DNA of 8,758 nucleotides from Rhizobacter sp. (GCA_025351675.1 JANXVK010000666.1:1-8758); one strand, 5' to 3'. Positions 1 to 6,284 are shown, counted from the stretch's first letter. Notes: generated by a model from the letters alone, not told the origin. Program-made: numbers and translations.

Positions 1-402
1 GTCTTCCGTCTTGCCGCGCATGCAGGTCGCGACTTCGGGGTGCGGCAGCGCCAGAAAGTGCTCCTCGCGCATCGTGTCGATGACGGTCTGTGCGACGGCT
101 TCGGGCGCGAGCACGCCGTTCACGCCGGCCGAGCCGGTGCCGTCCGCCCTCATCGCGGTCTGCACCGGCTGCGGGCACAGGAAAGATATGCGGATTCCTC
201 GGCGCACGCAGCCGATGCGGAGCCATTCGGCGAACGCGACGGCGGCATGTTTGATGACGCCATACAGCGCGGTCTCGACGATGTTGAGCAGCCCGGCGCC
301 CTCGGCGAGGAACCGGCGAGCCGGTGCGGCGCCGATCCCGCTGGCGCCACCGGTCACCACCGCGACCTTGTCCTTGGTTTTCAGGTGTCTTTCACTTGTC
401 AA
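1..402 (-). pseudogene. SDR-family oxidoreductase remnant, internally deleted, cut by window edge
   Basis: The minus-strand frame is open for 134 codons and runs off base 1. It has the start of a classical short-chain dehydrogenase: the cofactor-binding motif TGGASGIG at residues 17-24 and RRFLAEGA at 29-36. Residue 37 then runs straight into the end of the catalytic segment, with Y47-x-x-x-K51 followed by the downstream helix (HAAVAFAEWL) and the CPQPVQTAM loop. In normal SDRs the YxxxK motif lies near residue 150-160, so about 110 residues are missing. These include the acidic residue after strand 2, the NAG motif and the catalytic serine. The frame has no stop codon, so the loss was in frame. 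The usual ATG before KTKDKV reads CTG (384-382). The only nearby standard start is a TTG at 402-400, overlapping the upstream regulator's stop as TTGA. A working SDR of this shape is unlikely. An assembly error is the main alternative. Confidence 0.72.
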
Positions 403-1088
403 CGCAGGTGCGGCAGCGAACGCTCGCCGGACTTCTGCAAATGCTTGCGGGTGACCGCCTCGGCGCGTTCGCCGTCGCCTTCCGAGATGGCGTCGACGAT
501 CTGGCGGTACTCGCCCATCATCGCGCGCAGGTCGGTCTTCGTGAGGTGGGCGTGAACTTGGCTTCGGAACAAGTGCGCTCGCCATGTCGGCATCGCGCGG
601 TCGAGGTCTTCGCTGCCGGCGATGTCGAAGATCGCCTGGTAGAAGCGCGCACGCTGGTCGAGCAACGTTGCCAGTTCGTCCGCTGACCGCGGCGCCACGA
701 GGAGCTTGGCCGCCGCAGTGAACCGCGCCTTGTTCCGACCGATCTCGATGCGTTCGGCGGCCAGGCGTGCGGCCAGGCCGGTCAGCACCCCCAGCACCGC
801 GAGCAGGTTGCGGGCATCCGCGAGCGAGAGGCCGCGGATCACGGCGCCCCGGTGCGGCACGAGCTCCACGACGCCGCTGGCGGCGAGGCTCTTGAGCGCC
901 TCGCGGACCGTGCCGCGACTCACTTGGAACTGCTCGGTCAGCTCCGCTTCGACGAGGCGCTGACCCACCGCGTACTCGCGCCGCATCAGCCCCTTCGTGA
1001 TGGCATCGGCCACCCGTTGCGGGCTGCTGGCAGGGCGCGGTGCGGGCGCCTCGCTGTTCGAGGTCGTGAGGAGTGCGGTGCGAGCCAT
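399..1088 (-). CDS. GntR-family transcriptional regulator, FCD (FadR-like) subfamily
   Basis: This is a 229-residue DNA-binding regulator. Its N-terminal winged helix-turn-helix (about residues 24-87) carries GntR hallmarks: AVGQRLVEAEL, then VSRGTVREALKSL in the recognition region, then the wing VELVPHRGAVI. A helical FCD ligand-binding domain fills the rest. FCD proteins often hold a metal with an Asp and three His. Here the equivalent positions appear to be R146, Y150, Y194 and H216, so the metal site looks lost. The gene is divergent from the acyl-CoA dehydrogenase, with a perfect palindrome between them, which suggests it controls that operon and itself. I chose the ATG at 1088; an in-frame TTG at 1103 would add five residues. 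Neither start has a clear Shine-Dalgarno sequence. The effector is unknown; an acyl-CoA or carboxylic acid is only a guess from context. Confidence 0.9.
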   Translation of the reverse strand: MARTALLTTSNSEAPAPRPASSPQRVADAITKGLMRREYAVGQRLVEAELTEQFQVSRGTVREALKSLAASGVVELVPHRGAVIRGLSLADARNLLAVLGVLTGLAARLAAERIEIGRNKARFTAAAKLLVAPRSADELATLLDQRARFYQAIFDIAGSEDLDRAMPTWRAHLFRSQVHAHLTKTDLRAMMGEYRQIVDAISEGDGERAEAVTRKHLQKSGERSLPHLR

Positions 1089-1132
1089 CGGGTGATTTTG
1101 CAACGTCGGAATGTGCCGGACATGATAAATTG

Positions 1133-1145
1133 ATTGTCGGACAAT
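1133..1145. promoter_or_regulatory. Perfect 13-bp palindrome, candidate GntR/FCD operator
   Basis: ATTGTC-G-GACAAT pairs perfectly over six bases on each side of G1139. It lies between the divergent regulator and dehydrogenase genes and contains the GT-N-AC core typical of FadR-subfamily operators. A weaker 13-bp palindrome, ATGTGCCGGACAT (1111-1123, five of six pairs), is centred 22 bp away. The half-site CGGACA recurs at 1117-1122 and 1138-1143, exactly 21 bp apart, which puts both on the same helix face. On the minus strand a TATCAT (1127-1122) lies between the two sites and could be a -10 box for the regulator, but no good -35 partner was found. Binding by the adjacent regulator is inferred. 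Confidence 0.6.
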
Positions 1146-1163
1146 ACGTCACTGCCGTCCTAC

Positions 1164-1170
1164 AAAGGAG
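1164..1170 (+). promoter_or_regulatory. Ribosome binding site of the acyl-CoA dehydrogenase
   Basis: AAAGGAG ends six bases before the ATG at 1177. It is a strong Shine-Dalgarno match and fixes that start. Confidence 0.85.
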
Positions 1171-1176
1171 TTCTTC

Positions 1177-2400
1177 ATGTTTGAGTGTTCACCGAAGGTC
1201 GCGGAGCTGCGCGACCGCGTCGAGGCGTTCATGGTCACGCATGTCTACCCGAACGAACGTCGCCACTACGACGAGGCGGAGAAACTCGGGCCGTGGCAGG
1301 TGTACCCGGTGGTCGAAGAGCTCAAGCCGCTGGCGCGTGCAGCCGGGCTCTGGAACCTCTTTCTGCCGGAGTCGGAGCACGGCGCGGGGCTGACCAACTT
1401 CGAATACGCGACGCTGTGCGAGACCATGGGCCGTTCGCACCTTGCACCCGAGCTCTTCAACTGCTCGGCACCCGACACCGGCAACATGGAGGTGCTGGCG
1501 CGCTACGGCTCGCCCGAGCACCAGGAGCGGTGGTTGAAGCCGCTGCTCGCCGGGGAGATTCGATCCTGCTTCGCGATGACCGAGCCGGCGGTCGCTTCGA
1601 GCGACGCGACGAACATCGAATCGTCCATCGTGCGCGACGGCGCTCACTACGTGGTGAACGGCCGCAAGTGGTACACCACCAATGCCACCGACCCGCGCTG
1701 CAAGATCTGCATCTTCATGGGCAAGACCGACCCCGAGAACACGGACCGGCACCGCCAGCAGTCGATGATCCTGGTGCCGATGGACACGCCCGGCGTCACG
1801 GTGGTCCGGCCGATCGCCGTGTTCGGCTTCTACGGTGTGCCCGATCGCGCTTCGGAAGTGCTGTTCGAGAACGTCCGCGTGCCGGTGTCGAATATGCTGC
1901 TCGGCGAGGGCCGTGGCTTCGAGATCGCGCAGGGTCGGCTCGGGCCGGGCCGCATCCACCACTGCATGCGACTGATCGGGCTGTCGGAGCGTGCGCTCGA
2001 GATCATGTGCAAGCGCGGCATGTCGCGCGTCGCCTTCGGCAAGCGGATCGTCGACCACGGTGTCTGGTCCGAACGCATCGCCGAATCGCGGATCGCGATC
2101 GACCAGTGCCGCTTGCTGACGATGCACACCGCCGACATGATGGACAAGATCGGCAACAAAGAGGCGCGCGCGCTGATCGCGATGATCAAGGTGGCGGCAC
2201 CCGCGATGGCCTGCAAGGTGATCGACTGGGCGATCCAGGCCTATGGTGGTGGCGGCACCAACAACGATGTCGGACTGGCCAGCGCCTACGCGACCGCGCG
2301 GCTGCTGCGCCTCGCGGACGGTCCGGACGAGGTGCATCGCGATCAGATCGCGCGACTCGAACTCGGCAAGTACCGCGCTCCTGCGACCACACACGCCTGA
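1177..2400 (+). CDS. Acyl-CoA dehydrogenase family protein, ACAD10/ACAD11 (LvaC-like) type
   Basis: This is a 407-residue cytoplasmic flavoprotein of normal family length. It has an N-terminal helical domain (about 8-127), a middle beta domain opening with [17 protein letters not shown] (131-147), and a C-terminal helical domain with RVAFGK (284-289), QAYGGGG (354-360) and [11 protein letters not shown] (378-388). The [14 protein letters not shown] stretch (94-107) and the ADGPDEVH motif are what I associate with the ACAD10/11 branch. In ordinary acyl-CoA dehydrogenases the latter segment reads EGT and its Glu is the catalytic base; here the aligned residue is D381. Characterised relatives (LvaC, ACAD11) act on 4-phosphoacyl-CoA, removing phosphate and forming a 3-hydroxyacyl-CoA, rather than doing simple alpha-beta dehydrogenation. 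The gene is first in an operon with the phosphotransferase, 42 bases apart, and probably controlled by the divergent FCD regulator. Family is certain; substrate chain length is unknown. A conventional dehydrogenase role cannot be excluded. Confidence 0.93.
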   Translation: MFECSPKVAELRDRVEAFMVTHVYPNERRHYDEAEKLGPWQVYPVVEELKPLARAAGLWNLFLPESEHGAGLTNFEYATLCETMGRSHLAPELFNCSAPDTGNMEVLARYGSPEHQERWLKPLLAGEIRSCFAMTEPAVASSDATNIESSIVRDGAHYVVNGRKWYTTNATDPRCKICIFMGKTDPENTDRHRQQSMILVPMDTPGVTVVRPIAVFGFYGVPDRASEVLFENVRVPVSNMLLGEGRGFEIAQGRLGPGRIHHCMRLIGLSERALEIMCKRGMSRVAFGKRIVDHGVWSERIAESRIAIDQCRLLTMHTADMMDKIGNKEARALIAMIKVAAPAMACKVIDWAIQAYGGGGTNNDVGLASAYATARLLRLADGPDEVHRDQIARLELGKYRAPATTHA

Positions 2401-2401
2401 C

Positions 2402-2446
2402 ATGGCGCACGAGAAACGCATGAACTCCAAGGCAGGTGTCTCGTGA
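2402..2446 (+). other. 14-codon mini-ORF bridging dehydrogenase and phosphotransferase genes
   Basis: An ATG one base after the dehydrogenase stop opens MAHEKRMNSKAGVS. It ends in a TGA that overlaps the GTG start of the next gene (GTGA, 2443-2446). It could hand ribosomes on by termination-reinitiation. It lacks its own Shine-Dalgarno outside the upstream coding sequence, and chance is a real alternative. Confidence 0.25.
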
Positions 2447-3480
2447 AGGCGTCGAGCGACGATCTCGACACCGGTGCCCTCGGGCGTTGGCTGCAGGGCC
2501 GCATCGACGGACTCACGCTCCCGGTGCGGGCCGAGCGCTTCAGCGACGGCCAGTCGAATCCGACCTTCCTCGTCACCGACGCGGCAGGGCGGCGCTACGT
2601 GTTGCGCAAGAAGCCGCCGGGCGAGCTGCTGCCTTCGGCGCATGCGGTCGACCGCGAATACCGCGTGATGAAGGCACTCGAGGCCAGCGATGTGCCCGTC
2701 GCGAGGATGCTCTGCTACTGCGACGACGCGGCGGTGATCGGCACCCCCTTCTTCATGATGGCGTTCGTGGCGGGTCGCATCTTCTGGGACCCGGCATTGC
2801 CGGAACTCGATCCGGTGGCACGGCGCGCGGTCTACGCCGACATGAACCGAGTCGTCTCGGCCTTGCACCGCATCGATCCGGCAGCCGTCGGTTTGGGCGA
2901 CTACGGCCGCAGCGCCGGTTTCTTCGAGCGCCAGCTGAAGCGATGGACGACCCAGTACCGCGCCTCGGAGACAGAGCCGATCGAGGCGATGGACCGCCTG
3001 ATCGAGTGGCTGCCGCCGCACGTGCCCGCGACCGAGGAGACGCGGATCTTCCACGGCGACCTGCGCATCGACAACATGATCTTCCACCCCACCGAGCCGC
3101 GCATCCTCGCGGTCCTCGACTGGGAGCTCTCGACCCTGGGGCATCCGCTCGCTGACTTCGCGTACCACGCGCTGCCGTGGCGCCTCACCGCCGACCAGTT
3201 TCGTGGCATGGCCGACAAGAACATTCCCGCATTGGGCATTCCGTCCGAAGAGGCGTACCTGCGCAGCTACTGCGCGGCCACCGGTCGCGATGTGGATCGG
3301 ACCGAGTACGAGTTCTGCATCGCCTACGGCATGTTTCGTTTGGCCGCCATCCTGCAGGGAATCCTCAAACGATCCATCGACGGGACGGCAAGCAGTGCGA
3401 CGGCGGAAGCCACGGGGCGGCGGGCGAGGGTGATCGCCGAGGTGGCGTGGGCGCAGGTGTGTGCGCGCGGGGCGGCCTGA
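2443..3480 (+). CDS. APH-fold phosphotransferase, ACAD10/11 N-terminal-domain (LvaA-like) type
   Basis: This is a 345-residue soluble kinase-fold protein. The N-lobe has a glycine-rich stretch FSDGQSNPTF (33-42), the nucleotide-lysine region VLRKKP (K56/K57) and a helix-C glutamate, probably E72 in DREYRV. The C-lobe has the catalytic loop HGDLRIDN (204-211; D206 the likely base, N211 a metal ligand) and LDWE (225-228), with D226 in the DFG-like metal position. The motif pattern HGDxRxDN...LDWE is that of the phosphotransferase half of ACAD10/11 and of LvaA, which phosphorylate the 4-hydroxyl of 4-hydroxyacyl-CoA. It is not typical of aminoglycoside resistance kinases. Start: the GTG at 2443 is preceded by AAGGCAGG (2429-2436) at six bases, and no in-frame ATG fits better. 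LvaA needs a small partner, LvaB; none is visible here. Pairing with the preceding dehydrogenase gene strongly supports a shared pathway; the exact substrate is inferred. Confidence 0.92.
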   Translation: MKASSDDLDTGALGRWLQGRIDGLTLPVRAERFSDGQSNPTFLVTDAAGRRYVLRKKPPGELLPSAHAVDREYRVMKALEASDVPVARMLCYCDDAAVIGTPFFMMAFVAGRIFWDPALPELDPVARRAVYADMNRVVSALHRIDPAAVGLGDYGRSAGFFERQLKRWTTQYRASETEPIEAMDRLIEWLPPHVPATEETRIFHGDLRIDNMIFHPTEPRILAVLDWELSTLGHPLADFAYHALPWRLTADQFRGMADKNIPALGIPSEEAYLRSYCAATGRDVDRTEYEFCIAYGMFRLAAILQGILKRSIDGTASSATAEATGRRARVIAEVAWAQVCARGAA

Positions 3481-3498
3481 CCCGGCGCGGCCTGCCCG
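3468..3498. terminator. Weak GC hairpin between convergent genes, possible shared terminator
   Basis: CGGGGCGGCC (3468-3477) pairs with GGCCTGCCCG (3489-3498) at eight of ten positions around an 11-base loop. It sits where the phosphotransferase and ligase genes converge, only 27 bases apart. There is no U-tract on either strand, so intrinsic termination is doubtful. In DNA of this GC content such a stem may be chance. Confidence 0.2.
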
Positions 3499-3507
3499 CC
3501 GTGGCAC

Positions 3508-5172
3508 TCAGGGCGCCGGTGGCCAGCCGGACTTCAACTGTTGCGCCAGGACGGCGCGGGTGATCTTCCCGGTCTCGGTCTTCGGCAGTTCGGCGATCAC
3601 GTGGATCGTCGCCGGGCACTTGTACGCCGCCAGCCGCTCGCGACAGTGGGCGTTGAGCGCCGCCAAGTCGAGCGTGACGCCGTCGACTGCCGACACGAAG
3701 GCGACGACGGTCTCGCCGCGGTAGGCGTCAGGCGCGCCGACGACCCCGGCCTCGCGCACGCCGGCAAAGGCGTACAGCACGTCTTCGACCTCGCGCGGCC
3801 AGACCTTGAAGCCCGAGGCGCTGATCATGTCCTTCTTGCGGTCGATCAGGTAGTACCAGCCGTCCTCGTCCTGGAAGCCGACGTCGCCGGTGTGCATCCA
3901 GCCGTCGCGCAGCGCCTGCGCGGTCTCGTCCGGTTTGCCCCAGTAGCCGGCCATGACGCTCGGGCCACGCACGACCACTTCGCCGATGCCGCGCGGGCCG
4001 AGCGGCGCACCCGTGTCGTCGACGACGATCGCGTCGATGCCCGGCAGCAACCGGCCGATCGACAGGGCGCCCGACGCCGGGTCGACCGGGATGTAGCCCT
4101 CGTTCGGCGCGAGGTGACTGGGCGCGGTCAGCTCGGTCATGCCGTAGGAGCTGCGGATCGCGCGACCGAAGCGCTGCTCGAAAGCCTGCACCACGGCGGG
4201 TGCGATCGGCGCGCCGCCCGAAAAGATGTGCTGCAGGCTGTCGAAGTGCGCGCGGGTCGTGTCGGGCCGGTTCATCAACGCGATGAAGACCGTGATCGCA
4301 CCGATGACGAAGGTCGGCCGGTGCTCGAGGAAGGCGTCGAGCACCACGGCCGGCTGGAAGCGATAGGTCAGCACCAGGCTCGCGCCGGCGGCGAACGCCG
4401 CGACCATCTGCACCTCGAGGCCGGTCACATGGAACAGCGGCGCGATGCCGAAGATGCGCGAGTCCGGCGTCAGACCGAAGTGCGACGCGCAGTTGCGGCC
4501 GTTGAAGACCAGGTTGCGGTGCGTCAGCATCGCGCCTTTCGGGAGGCCGGTGGTCCCGGAGGTGTAGAGCAGCACCGCGATCTCGTTCGCAGCCGGGCGC
4601 GACGCTCTCGTGGCGCGTGATCCGCCGACCACCGGCTCGGCCGCCAGCACGGCGGCGAGCGCCTGCGAGGCCGGTGCCGTCACCGCGGGCGGCGCCGGCA
4701 CCACGCGGGCATCGTCGCGCGATTGAAACTCGCGCGGCGACGTCCACAGCAGGCACGCCGGGTCGACGATGCCGGTCGAGGCCTCGATCGCGGCGGCCCA
4801 CTGGTCGTCGTGGCAGACCACGGCGCTCGGCCGGCAGTCGGCGAACAACCGCGCCAGTTCCGGGACGCGGTACATCGGATTCAGCGGCACCACGATGGCC
4901 GCGAGCTTCCAGGTCGCGAGCGCGACGACCACGAACTGCGGTGTGTTCTGCAACAGCGTCGCGACCCGGTCGCCGCGTCGCACGCCGTGCGCGTGCAGCC
5001 ACGCGGCCAGCCGGTCGCTGAGCCGGTCCAGCGCGGCGTAGGTCAGCGTCTGGTCGAAGTAGGTGATCGCCGGCCCTGCAGGATTGGCGGACGCGAACAG
5101 GGACAGCGCCGTCGTGGGGTCCCTGTGGGCGTCAGGCCGTGAAGGGGTTTCCGGGATCGGTGGGTGGTTCAT
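3508..5172 (-). CDS. AMP-forming acyl-CoA ligase (ANL superfamily)
   Basis: This 554-residue enzyme is expected to activate a carboxylic acid with ATP and CoA via an acyl-adenylate. The motifs run in order: P-loop TSGTTGLPKG (204-213), YGMTE (343-347), HTGDVGFQDEDG with the ribose-binding D430, DRKKDMI at the domain hinge, and the C-terminal catalytic lysine K536 in PKTETGKITR. Length and motif set are complete, with no signal peptide or membrane segment. The ATG at 5172 lies inside the end of the upstream regulator gene (41-base overlap). No other ATG, GTG or TTG occurs in frame before the conserved fold, so the overlap seems real and expression is probably coupled to that regulator. Context (importer beyond the regulator, 4-phosphoacyl-CoA genes converging) suggests it charges the imported acid, in the role LvaE has for levulinate. 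Substrate class, whether medium-chain, branched or aromatic, cannot be read from sequence. Confidence 0.92.
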   Translation of the reverse strand: MNHPPIPETPSRPDAHRDPTTALSLFASANPAGPAITYFDQTLTYAALDRLSDRLAAWLHAHGVRRGDRVATLLQNTPQFVVVALATWKLAAIVVPLNPMYRVPELARLFADCRPSAVVCHDDQWAAAIEASTGIVDPACLLWTSPREFQSRDDARVVPAPPAVTAPASQALAAVLAAEPVVGGSRATRASRPAANEIAVLLYTSGTTGLPKGAMLTHRNLVFNGRNCASHFGLTPDSRIFGIAPLFHVTGLEVQMVAAFAAGASLVLTYRFQPAVVLDAFLEHRPTFVIGAITVFIALMNRPDTTRAHFDSLQHIFSGGAPIAPAVVQAFEQRFGRAIRSSYGMTELTAPSHLAPNEGYIPVDPASGALSIGRLLPGIDAIVVDDTGAPLGPRGIGEVVVRGPSVMAGYWGKPDETAQALRDGWMHTGDVGFQDEDGWYYLIDRKKDMISASGFKVWPREVEDVLYAFAGVREAGVVGAPDAYRGETVVAFVSAVDGVTLDLAALNAHCRERLAAYKCPATIHVIAELPKTETGKITRAVLAQQLKSGWPPAP

Positions 5173-5956
5173 GCGGGGTCTGTGGCTCGGGTGTCTCGCG
5201 GCGGATGCGGCGACGGGCGGGCGTCGCGGGCGCGGGCGTGGCGGCATTCACCATCGTCTCGATCAGCAGCCGGGTGCGGCGGATGTGCAGGCGCACCAGC
5301 GAGCTCGCGGCATCGGCGTCGCGGCTGCGAATCGCCTCCATCAGCATCAGGTGCTGCGGGTCCGAGAACGGCAGGCCGTCCCTGGCGAGCGAGTCCTTCA
5401 CGAACCAGCGGCGGAAGTGCTGTGTGCTGTTCCAGTAGCGTTCGATCATGTCGCGCAGGTGCGGCATCGGCGCGCGCGAATAGGTTTTCAGGTGGAACTC
5501 GCGATCGAGCGGGATGTACTCCTGCACGCTGCCCACTCGCTCCAGCCGCCGCATCGTGGCCTCCAGCGAGGCGATGTCTTCGTCCGTCAGCCGCGGCACG
5601 CTCTCGAAGATCGCCAGCGGTTCCAGCACCTCGCGAATCTTGTAGACCTCGATCGACTCCTGCGAGGTGACATCGGCGATCCAGCCACCGCGGTTCGGCG
5701 CGAGCACGACCAGGCCTTCGCTCTGCAACTGCCGCAGCGCCTCGCGCACCGGGATGCGGCTCGCACCGAACTTCGCTGCCAGCCACTCCTGGCCGACGCG
5801 TGTGCCCGGCAGCATCTCGCCGTCGAGCACCGCGCGCCGGATCTCGTCGGCGATGCGCACGCTCAGCAGCCGGCCGTCCTCCTCTGTCCGCACGACCTCG
5901 CCCGCGCGGGCCGGCCGTGCCTCGACAGGCCCGTCGTCAACGCTGCCATCCGACAT
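5132..5956 (-). CDS. GntR-family transcriptional regulator, FCD subfamily
   Basis: This is a 274-residue regulator. After a charged lead of about 29 residues comes the winged helix-turn-helix (30-97), with LLSVRIADEIRRAVLDGEM, then SRIPVREALRQLQSEGLV, then the wing PNRGGWI. The FCD domain follows. Its metal ligands are intact: D151 and H155 (DREFH), H202 (QHL) and H224 (LHIRR), so a bound metal and a carboxylate-type effector are likely. A proline- and arginine-rich tail of about 35 residues (from roughly 240) lies beyond the fold, and its codons overlap the ligase start. The ATG at 5956 is chosen because AAGGAAAGGGA (5970-5960) lies just upstream. A longer frame from 6067 covers likely promoter DNA. 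It is divergent from the importer genes and heads the transcript containing the ligase, so it probably controls both. The effector is unknown. Confidence 0.91.
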   Translation of the reverse strand: MSDGSVDDGPVEARPARAGEVVRTEEDGRLLSVRIADEIRRAVLDGEMLPGTRVGQEWLAAKFGASRIPVREALRQLQSEGLVVLAPNRGGWIADVTSQESIEVYKIREVLEPLAIFESVPRLTDEDIASLEATMRRLERVGSVQEYIPLDREFHLKTYSRAPMPHLRDMIERYWNSTQHFRRWFVKDSLARDGLPFSDPQHLMLMEAIRSRDADAASSLVRLHIRRTRLLIETMVNAATPAPATPARRRIRRETPEPQTPHEPPTDPGNPFTA

Positions 5957-6051
5957 GAGTCCCTTTCCTTGTTGTCTACGCACTGCTGCCGTGCCGACCC
6001 CGCCCCTGCGCCATGGATCGAGCGCGGCATCCCGGCGAATGTCGGTCCGTA

Positions 6052-6079
6052 TGGATACAACTGCCATGCGTAGTATCCA
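6052..6079. promoter_or_regulatory. Inverted repeat 1, candidate FCD-regulator operator
   Basis: TGGATAC (6052-6058) and its exact reverse complement GTATCCA (6073-6079) are separated by 14 bases. The half-sites are therefore 21 bp apart, two helical turns, as for a dimer or pair of dimers on one face. It lies upstream of the importer and of the divergent regulator. Binding by that regulator is inferred. Confidence 0.5.
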
Positions 6080-6130
6080 GAATTTCGGAGCAAGCTGTCT
6101 TTATGCGTCAATACAACGAGGTTTCGAGCG

Positions 6131-6164
6131 GTTTGGATACATCCTGATCGTTCGGAATCCAAAC
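6131..6164. promoter_or_regulatory. Inverted repeat 2, second copy of the same operator-like design
   Basis: GTTTGGATAC (6131-6140) pairs with GAATCCAAAC (6155-6164) at nine of ten positions, again across a 14-base spacer. It shares the TGGATAC half and spacing with the repeat at 6052-6079 and starts 82 bp further on, close to eight helical turns. The matching architecture makes chance less likely than for either repeat alone. Confidence 0.5.
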
Positions 6165-6208
6165 CGGCGAATCTCGCTGCCGATCGCGGGACAACCCGAA
6201 TGTAAACA

Positions 6209-6220
6209 TGAAGCGCTTCA
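6209..6220. repeat. 12-bp palindrome TGAAGCGCTTCA, copy 1
   Basis: This is a perfect 12-bp palindrome in the leader region of the importer operon. Its first ten bases recur at 6274-6283, 65 bp downstream. It could be an operator or a small RNA stem; the function is unknown. Confidence 0.4.
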
Positions 6221-6273
6221 AGTGAAACTGCCCTCGGCGACTGTTGCGAGCCAGACGATCGATCTCGCCACAC

Positions 6274-6284
6274 TGAAGCGCTTT
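6274..6284. repeat. TGAAGCGCTT palindrome, copy 2
   Basis: TGAAGCGCTTT repeats the first ten bases of the palindrome at 6209-6220 and keeps its 8-bp AAGCGCTT core. It ends about 30 bases before the binding-protein start codon, so it is probably in the mRNA leader. Confidence 0.35.

Noticed and set aside
1098..1126. Promoter TTGCAA (1098-1103) / CATGAT (1121-1126) for the dehydrogenase
   Set aside because: Each box matches only four of six bases. It would place the start site in the palindrome, which is attractive, but the match is too weak to list as a feature.
2443..3480. Aminoglycoside resistance kinase
   Set aside because: The APH fold is shared, but the HGDLRIDN...LDWE pattern and the adjacent ACAD11-type gene fit an acyl-CoA-linked phosphotransferase much better.
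1189..3507. A 772-codon open frame on the minus strand opposite the dehydrogenase and phosphotransferase genes
   Set aside because: It mirrors two clear genes whose motifs are intact. Its own translation is rich in Arg, His and Asp with no recognisable domain, as expected for antisense frames in GC-rich DNA.
3541..4620. Long plus-strand frame opposite the acyl-CoA ligase
   Set aside because: It lies entirely within the ligase gene, has low-complexity Arg/Ala/Asp-rich translation and no motif.
3728..5002. A 424-codon minus-strand frame in the same region as the ligase
   Set aside because: It is an out-of-frame shadow of the ligase, whose full motif set is in the other frame.
5173..5247. Longer ligase start at 5247 adding 25 Pro/Arg-rich residues
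   Set aside because: The extension lies wholly inside the regulator gene, has no family resemblance, and the ATG at 5172 already precedes the conserved fold.
5957..6067. Longer start for the second FCD regulator at 6067
   Set aside because: The ATG at 5956 has a strong Shine-Dalgarno. The extra 37 residues would cover the inverted-repeat regulatory DNA and show no domain.
6131..6161. Sigma-70 promoter TTGGAT...AATCCA before the importer
   Set aside because: The spacing is right, but the -10 matches only two of six bases; the sequence is better explained as an inverted repeat.
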